NCBI GenBank assembly: GCA_040752675.1
Contig: JBFMGF010000025.1
Location: 1 to 35,064, forward strand
DNA from: Acidobacteriota bacterium
GTDB lineage: Bacteria > Acidobacteriota > Polarisedimenticolia > JBFMGF01
Length of the DNA: 35,064 bases
Reading direction: 5' to 3'
Position numbers and translations under genes: made by a program. Of the stretch, positions 30,304 to 35,064 are shown piece after piece. Numbering within the stretch: position 1 is the stretch's first letter; every line of letters begins with the position of its first letter. The notes under the pieces are model-generated. The model was not told the origin of the DNA and did no database searches. It saw only the letters and a list, made by a program, of their open reading frames with translations.

Positions 30304-32232
30304 TTATGAATGCTGTAAGCGTGTGAAGTTGAGCAGGCCGCCGGCCATAATGATGTCGGCCTGCCTCGGTGTCAGGTTGTGCACCACCGTAAATGTTGTT
30401 CCTTTGGTGAGATTCTTGACTGTAATTTCTGGGCTTGATTTAAGATTGTTCAGGAGGTTCTCGATCTCCAAATGATCTCCCTGATCAATCTGATCATAGA
30501 TGGATGGATCTTTAAAGGTCATGGGAATGATTCCAAAGTTGATCAGGTTGGCGGTGTGAATCCTTTCAAGAGATTTGGCGATGACTCCCTTGACTCCAAG
30601 ATACATCGGGCAAATAGCAGCATGTTCCCTTGAGGAACCCTGACCGTATGACAATCCTCCGACAAGGAAACCACCATTTTTTGCCTTTGCCCGTTCGGCA
30701 AAGGTGGGGTCCACTCCTTCGAAAACAAATTGAGCGTATTTGGGAACATTGGAGCGGTATTTCAGCCTGGCTCCAGCCGGCATAATATGGTCTGTCGTGA
30801 TCTTGTCTCCGACTTTCAAAAGAACTTCCCCTACGATCTTATCTGCCAGTGGAGCCTTCCTGGGTGGATCGCCAATGTTGGGTCCACGATAGATTTTCAC
30901 CTCTTCCGGCTTATTAGAGGGAGGAACAATCATGCTGTCATCGATGAAGCACTCCTTTGGGATGGCCATTCTTGGAGGCCTCTTTCCGAGTTTCCGCGGA
31001 TCGGTCATCATGCCATAGATAGCGCAGGCAGCGGCTGTCTCGGGACTCACGAGATAAACCCTGGCGCTCTTTGTTCCGCTTCTTCCCTCAAAGTTTCTAT
31101 TAATGGTTCTGACGCTTACGGCATCTGTCCTCGGAGCCTGGCTGTTGCCAATACAGAACCCACAGGCCGATTCCATGATTCTTGCCCCTGCAGAAATCAG
31201 ATCGTAGAGAGCCCCATTCTTTGTGATCATTTGAAGAACTTGACGAGAGCCTGGCGCAATGATCAGGCTGACATGAGGAGGAACCGTTTTACCTTTGAGA
31301 ATTTTAGCAACCGTCATCAAATCTTTGTAAGAGGAGTTCGTGCAGGAGCCGATGCCAACCTGATCCACTTGTAATCCCTCAATCTCTGTGACTTTCACCA
31401 CATTATCAGGAGAGTGCGGTTGAGCAACCATCGGCTCAATCTTTGAAAGATTAATCTCAATCACTTCATCATAGACAGCATCGGGGTCAGCCTCCAGAGG
31501 CATCCAGACATTCTCCCTCTTCTGGGCGCGGAGAAATTCCCTCGTAATTTCATCACTTGGAAAGAGAGATGTCGTAACACCGAGCTCGGCCCCCATGTTC
31601 GTGATAGTGGCTCTTTCAGGAACGGAGAGCGTCTTGACACCTTCGCCGCCGTACTCGATAACCTTTCCGACATTCCCTTTCGTGGTGAGCTGCCTCAGTA
31701 GCTCAAGGATGACATCCTTTGCTGAGACCCAGGCTTTGAGCCTTCCGGACAATTTTACAAGGACGATGCGCGGCATGGTGAGATAAAATGGGCCGCCTCC
31801 CATAGCAACAGCAACATCGATACCTCCTGCGCCTATTGCGAACATTCCGATCCCGCCGGCTGTCGGTGTGTGGCTGTCGGAAGCGATCAACGTATCGCCT
31901 GGGACTCCAAAACGCTCCAGGTGCACCTGATGGCAAACCCCGTTTCCGGCTCTCGAATAATGGATGCCATACTTCGCGGCGACCGTCATGAGGTATAGAT
32001 GATCATCCGCATTCTCGAAGCCGTCCTGAATTGTGTTATGATCTACGTAACTCACGGAGAGCTTTGTCTTGATCTTCGGGATCCCCATCGCCTCGAACTG
32101 GAGATAGGCCATCGTCCCGGTTGCATCCTGCGTGAAGGTTTGATCCATTCTGATAGCAATCTCCTTGCCCGGGACCATCTCTCCTGAAACGAGACGCCTC
32201 TCAATGATCTTCTGCGTAATATTTTTCCCCAT
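30304..32232 (-). CDS. acn: Aconitate hydratase, short bacterial type
   Basis: A 642-residue aconitase that isomerises citrate and isocitrate in the TCA cycle. The three [4Fe-4S] ligands are C297 (G-I-G-S-C-T-N-S-S) and C357 and C360 (S-A-C-G-F-C-I-G-N). Family segments include D-S-H-T-P-T near 119-124 and the swivel-domain G-S-S-R-E-H-A-A near 551. The length near 640 marks the short putative-aconitase form, distinct from AcnA (~900) and AcnB. AGGAG lies ahead of the ATG. The aminopeptidase gene is 42 nt upstream on the same strand, so the two are likely cotranscribed. Confidence 0.94.
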   Translation of the reverse strand: MGKNITQKIIERRLVSGEMVPGKEIAIRMDQTFTQDATGTMAYLQFEAMGIPKIKTKLSVSYVDHNTIQDGFENADDHLYLMTVAAKYGIHYSRAGNGVCHQVHLERFGVPGDTLIASDSHTPTAGGIGMFAIGAGGIDVAVAMGGGPFYLTMPRIVLVKLSGRLKAWVSAKDVILELLRQLTTKGNVGKVIEYGGEGVKTLSVPERATITNMGAELGVTTSLFPSDEITREFLRAQKRENVWMPLEADPDAVYDEVIEINLSKIEPMVAQPHSPDNVVKVTEIEGLQVDQVGIGSCTNSSYKDLMTVAKILKGKTVPPHVSLIIAPGSRQVLQMITKNGALYDLISAGARIMESACGFCIGNSQAPRTDAVSVRTINRNFEGRSGTKSARVYLVSPETAAACAIYGMMTDPRKLGKRPPRMAIPKECFIDDSMIVPPSNKPEEVKIYRGPNIGDPPRKAPLADKIVGEVLLKVGDKITTDHIMPAGARLKYRSNVPKYAQFVFEGVDPTFAERAKAKNGGFLVGGLSYGQGSSREHAAICPMYLGVKGVIAKSLERIHTANLINFGIIPMTFKDPSIYDQIDQGDHLEIENLLNNLKSSPEITVKNLTKGTTFTVVHNLTPRQADIIMAGGLLNFTRLQHS

Positions 32233-32274
32233 GATTCCTTCTCCTCATGATAATGATTATTAATCTTCCTGCCA

Positions 32275-33231
32275 TCATTTGACGAGAAGTTCACCGTTCT
32301 TCATAACGAGCTTTCCGTCAATCTCAAGCGTAGGTTTCAGGAGAATCCCATCCACATGGAGGGGAACATTCACTTTTCCTCCCATTGACATATTGTTGCC
32401 GAAGGCGATGTGCACTGTCCCCATGACTTTTTCATCTTCAAGAATGCTCCCTATGAGCTTTGCCTTGTCGTTGGTTCCAACGCCGAGCTCTGCCACATTG
32501 TATGCATTCTCTCCGAGGGGCTTCATCATCTTTTTCAACTGGCTGGCTTCCCTGCCACCATCTATCTTCGTAGCGAATCCTTTTTTCACCTTAATCACGA
32601 TCGGCTCCTTCACAAGTCCGATCCCGGCCATCGCCCCGTCGATGACGATACAACCGTTCGCCGTTCCCTCTACGGGAGCCAGAAACGCCTCGCCAGCAGG
32701 CAGGTTCCCGTAATCCCCCTTCTTGAAGAACTGTCCTGTGTCCGCTTTTGCCATTCGGCCTTTGATGGACATCGTTATATCCGTTCCTGTTGGGGTAAAG
32801 ACCCTTGCCATTTTTCCTGCCGAGAGAACCTTTGCTACCTTCTGGCTCCTCTTCGCAATAGTCGTAAAATCTGCATTAAGAGCACGAAGCATCGTGTTCA
32901 TCTTGATTCCCGGGAGCGTTCCCCCTCTTGCACCTGCCTCACATGCTTCCCTCCTTGCCTTTGTGTGTGTGAGAGATTTTGATGTGGGAGCAAGAAACAG
33001 ATCGAATCTCTTCCACATCTCTGCAACCTTAGGTGGAGGTTCATCACCATTCCTTTCTCTGGGGGTTATCTCAACCATCACAGGTTCCACCCCAAGCTCT
33101 GTTGCTGCTTTAAATATAGCCTGTCCAATAAGTCTCAACGGTTCATCCGTGATCACAATCAGGCTCTCCCCCTTCTTCGGAGCCAGGCATTTGATGGCGA
33201 TTCTGGCAGCGCTCATTAGCTTCCTGTCCAT
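32275..33231 (-). CDS. Aminopeptidase, M29/AmpS-like
   Basis: A 318-residue protein of the leucyl aminopeptidase (aminopeptidase T/AmpS, M29) group. The N-terminal domain starts M-D-R-K-L-M-S-A-A-R-I-A-I-K. Candidate metal ligands lie in P-A-G-E-A-F-L-A-P-V-E-G (near 178-189), N-V-A-E-L-G-V-G-T-N (near 244), G-T-V-H-I-A-F-G-N-N (near 270) and L-H-V-D-G (near 287). The 318 length is shorter than classical M29 enzymes (~410). GGGAGG lies ahead of the ATG. It leads the aconitase gene and has its own candidate promoter. The peptide substrate is unknown. Confidence 0.83.
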   Translation of the reverse strand: MDRKLMSAARIAIKCLAPKKGESLIVITDEPLRLIGQAIFKAATELGVEPVMVEITPRERNGDEPPPKVAEMWKRFDLFLAPTSKSLTHTKARREACEAGARGGTLPGIKMNTMLRALNADFTTIAKRSQKVAKVLSAGKMARVFTPTGTDITMSIKGRMAKADTGQFFKKGDYGNLPAGEAFLAPVEGTANGCIVIDGAMAGIGLVKEPIVIKVKKGFATKIDGGREASQLKKMMKPLGENAYNVAELGVGTNDKAKLIGSILEDEKVMGTVHIAFGNNMSMGGKVNVPLHVDGILLKPTLEIDGKLVMKNGELLVK

Positions 33232-33280
33232 TCGAACCTCCCTTAGAAAATTTTTTTTGGTTGCAGATTTATGAAACTTA

Positions 33281-33309
33281 ATACTAATAAATTTCTTTCA
33301 TGATTTCAA
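33281..33309 (-). promoter_or_regulatory. Candidate sigma-70 promoter for aminopeptidase-aconitase
   Basis: On the minus strand TTGAAA (33304-33309, 5 of 6) and TAGTAT (33281-33286, 4 of 6) are spaced by 17 nt. The leader would be about 43 nt before the ATG at 33231. Confidence 0.45.
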
Positions 33310-33370
33310 ATGGAAATATAGTACAGGAGTAATCCCTCAGTTATAGGCAGAAGAAATTCTTAAAGCGATC

Positions 33371-33787
33371 TTAGCTATTCAGGATCAGAAACTGATAAGC
33401 TAATTTCGCGACTTTGTTGAGCATCCTTCCAACAGAGCAGTATTTGTCCTTGGAAAGATTCATGGCTCTCTCGACTTCGGCTTCTTTGAGATTTTTCCCT
33501 TTTAGAGTGTAGAGAACTTTTATATTCGTAAAGACTTTCGGGTGCTCTTCCGCTCGTTCGGCTTCGAGCTTGATCTCGAAGGATTCAATCTCTTTTCGCA
33601 TCTTCTTCAGAATGCTTATGACATCCATGGCGGTGCATCCACCGAGCGCAAGAAGTACAAGCTCCATGGGTCTTGGTCCCTGATTGCTCCCGCCCACTTC
33701 GGGGGCAGCGTCCATGATGATGGTATGTCCGGATGTTGAATAAGCCTCAAACTTCATTCCTTCCCGCCATTTGATCGTTCCTTTCAT
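33371..33787 (-). CDS. OsmC family peroxidase-like protein
   Basis: A 138-residue OsmC/Ohr-type protein. The two conserved Cys are C51 in A-L-G-G-C-T-A-M-D-V and C117 in K-Y-C-S-V-G, the redox pair used to reduce organic peroxides. N-terminal E-V-G-G-S-N-Q-G-P-R-P-M-E-L is typical. It is closer to the general OsmC/YhfA branch than to Ohr, so peroxide activity is likely but unproved. AGGAGG precedes the ATG. It follows the deacetylase-like gene by 29 nt on the same strand. Confidence 0.9.
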   Translation of the reverse strand: MKGTIKWREGMKFEAYSTSGHTIIMDAAPEVGGSNQGPRPMELVLLALGGCTAMDVISILKKMRKEIESFEIKLEAERAEEHPKVFTNIKVLYTLKGKNLKEAEVERAMNLSKDKYCSVGRMLNKVAKLAYQFLILNS

Positions 33788-33816
33788 AAATACCTCCTGA
33801 AATTATGATCGAAAAA

Positions 33817-34767
33817 TCAGGCCATCAATTCCAATAGATGTGCTTCCACTGATGATCCCAGAGCAATGAGATCGTAGCCTCCTTCGAGCACCGACACGAT
33901 CCTGTCATTGCAATGAACCTGAGAGACTCGTTTAAGGAATTCTGTCATCCGCGCATAGGATTCTTCCGTCAGAGAAGTATTCGAGAGGGGGTCGTTCGCA
34001 TGGGCATCGAAACCAGCCGAGATCAATATGAAGTCTGGCTTGAAATCATGGAGGGCCGGAATGATCCTATGTTCGAAGACCTTCAGGTAAAGCTCTTCTC
34101 CGCTTCCAGCGGGCATCGGGAAATTCAGCGTGTATCCCTCTCCAGCTCCCTTTCCTTTCTCCAGATGGCTTCCCGTGCCAGGGTAATGGGGATACTGATG
34201 GAGACTGACGTAGAGGACCATCGGATCCTCGTAAAAGCTGTTCTGCGTGCCGTTACCATGATGAACGTCCCAGTCGATGATTGCAATCTTCTTTAATTGG
34301 TGTTCATCCTGTAAGTATTTTGCACCGATGGCGACGTTGTTAAAGAGGCAGAACCCCATCGCCCGATCCCGTTCGGCATGATGACCGGGTGGACGAACAG
34401 CACAGAAGGCATTTTTCGCAATTCCTTTCATGACAGCGTCAATGGCGGCAAGGACACCACCCACGGCAAGAAGGGCAATATCGCAAGATTCCAGGCAGAC
34501 TGCCGTATCGGCAAAATCGAGCACTTTCGCCCCCGTTGCGCAGCTCTCTTTTACATATTCCAGGTATTTGAGGGTATGTATCTTCAATATCCATTTCTCA
34601 TCTGCCTTTTCGGGTTTTATATGCAAGAGTCTCTCCCATGTTCCAGTCTTCTTAAGGTGTTCGACGATGGCAGCAAGCCGGCGTTCGCTCTCCAGATGGA
34701 GAGCTCCCGTGTCATGCCTTAAATATTCTTCATGGTAGATAAATGCAGTTCGACTCTCTCTGACCAT
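33817..34767 (-). CDS. Histone-deacetylase-like hydrolase
   Basis: A 316-residue zinc hydrolase of the class II HDAC / acetylpolyamine amidohydrolase superfamily. Motifs: R-P-P-G-H-H-A near 124-130, G-F-C-L-F-N-N near 137, D-W-D-V-H-H-G-N-G near 166, Y-P-G-T-G near 195, S-A-G-F-D-A-H near 246, and L-E-G-G-Y-D near 293. All catalytic His and Asp residues are there. Bacterial members act on acetylpolyamines, acetoin-related compounds or protein acetyl-lysine; which one is not readable. I chose the ATG at 34767 because GAGG lies 8 nt upstream; the frame reaches 34842. Divergent from the OPT transporter gene. Confidence 0.9.
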   Translation of the reverse strand: MVRESRTAFIYHEEYLRHDTGALHLESERRLAAIVEHLKKTGTWERLLHIKPEKADEKWILKIHTLKYLEYVKESCATGAKVLDFADTAVCLESCDIALLAVGGVLAAIDAVMKGIAKNAFCAVRPPGHHAERDRAMGFCLFNNVAIGAKYLQDEHQLKKIAIIDWDVHHGNGTQNSFYEDPMVLYVSLHQYPHYPGTGSHLEKGKGAGEGYTLNFPMPAGSGEELYLKVFEHRIIPALHDFKPDFILISAGFDAHANDPLSNTSLTEESYARMTEFLKRVSQVHCNDRIVSVLEGGYDLIALGSSVEAHLLELMA

Positions 34768-34863
34768 TCCTTTTGCCTCTCTGTCCGCAAAAATAAGCCT
34801 CTTTATCTTGTCGAAAGTATAGCAAAGTGGCCTGCGAATCAAAATATATAATGTCGAAAGCTG

Positions 34864-34893
34864 TTGACTTTTTTTTGAGAGGGGTGTTAATAT
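34864..34893 (+). promoter_or_regulatory. Candidate sigma-70 promoter for the OPT transporter
   Basis: TTGACT (34864-34869, 5 of 6) and TAATAT (34888-34893, 4 of 6) are spaced by 18 nt. The expected start is near 34900, and the ATG at 34966 has GGAGG upstream. Confidence 0.45.
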
Positions 34894-34965
34894 TCAAAAA
34901 CCTTTATGGTAGGCAAGGTAAGCGTTGAAAATAAAAATGGTTCTTTCTTGATTTGGAGGTGACTA

Positions 34966-35064
34966 ATGGCAGCAGGTGAGTTCAAACCATATGTTCCACC
35001 GGAAATGTCCATGAGTGAGTTCACGTTGAAGGCGTTGCTGGTCGGACTCGTGATGTGCGTCGTC
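34966..35064 (+). CDS. OPT family oligopeptide transporter, N-terminal part
   Basis: The window ends 33 codons into this gene. The start, M-A-A-G-E-F-K-P-Y-V-P-P-E and then S-E-F-T-L-K-A-L-L-V-G, is the typical entry of bacterial OPT transporters before the first membrane helix. GGAGG lies 6 nt before the ATG, and a promoter candidate is upstream. OPT proteins import oligopeptides or metal chelates by proton symport. The rest of the gene lies outside the window, so completeness cannot be judged. Confidence 0.65.
   Translation, partial: MAAGEFKPYVPPEMSMSEFTLKALLVGLVMCVV

Noticed and set aside
30191-30475. 94-codon plus-strand frame over the end of aconitase
   Set aside because: It is antisense to the C-terminus of an intact aconitase gene and has no family resemblance.

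Overview
The window (about 35 kb, mid-GC) is a dense bacterial chromosome segment from a respiring lineage with an intact or near-intact TCA branch. It carries succinate dehydrogenase (sdhDCAB order, with IscX at the end), aconitase, acyl-CoA dehydrogenase, a large FAD/Fe-S oxidoreductase, a FixX-type ferredoxin, and genes for molybdopterin, heme, isoprenoid, thiamine and cysteine synthesis. No rRNA, tRNA, CRISPR array or prophage was seen. The FG-GAP protein with an acidobacterial-looking C-terminal motif, the two-domain siroheme decarboxylase, DUF116, RNase Y and the MTH1187 family protein suggest an uncultured Acidobacteriota-like or neighbouring lineage. That placement is inference and weak.

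Layout. 1-1219 is an AT-rich decay zone with pieces of two transposases (IS1182-like, IS110-like) and three truncated host genes. The last of these ends one base into the moaA start. 1219-5813 holds moaA (+) facing a minus-strand sdh-iscX operon. 6051-11289 (+) holds a fused AhbA/AhbB siroheme decarboxylase, a PAP2-like protein, a 954-residue FAD/Fe-S/CCG oxidoreductase and FixX. 11313-14783 (+) is a compact run: a 39-codon ORF overlapping nrnA, then moaD, moaE, a cytochrome b5-like protein and an aldehyde dehydrogenase.

14839-21722 (+) starts at a near-consensus promoter and runs MBL hydrolase, ispH, a COG0731-type radical SAM protein, rny, thiC, a DUF116 protein and an HX4DH nickel/cobalt-type membrane protein. 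21723-22183 holds a dead IS5-like remnant and a 66-nt polypurine tract. 22184-24331 (-) encodes an unknown exported protein and a SpoIIE/RsbU-type phosphatase. 24557-26897 (+) encodes CysE, acyl-CoA dehydrogenase and a rubrerythrin-like protein. 27020-30225 (+) encodes the FG-GAP protein, an S26-type peptidase, a GC-rich palindromic island and a thiamine-binding protein. 30304-34767 (-) encodes aconitase, an M29-like aminopeptidase, OsmC and a histone-deacetylase-like hydrolase. An OPT transporter begins at 34966 and runs off the end.

How they work together. SDH and aconitase supply TCA steps. IscX and the siroheme decarboxylase could serve Fe-S and heme supply for SDH. MoaA, MoaD and MoaE make molybdopterin, although no molybdoenzyme is present here. 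Acyl-CoA dehydrogenase, FixX and the FAD/Fe-S oxidoreductase are all electron-transfer components, but their mutual partnership is not shown by the sequence. I did not find one clearly undescribed system. The best leads are the 39-codon ORF coupled to nrnA, the unusual ThiC, the lost moaA partner gene, the GC-rich island, and the FAD/Fe-S oxidoreductase with an orphan FixX.
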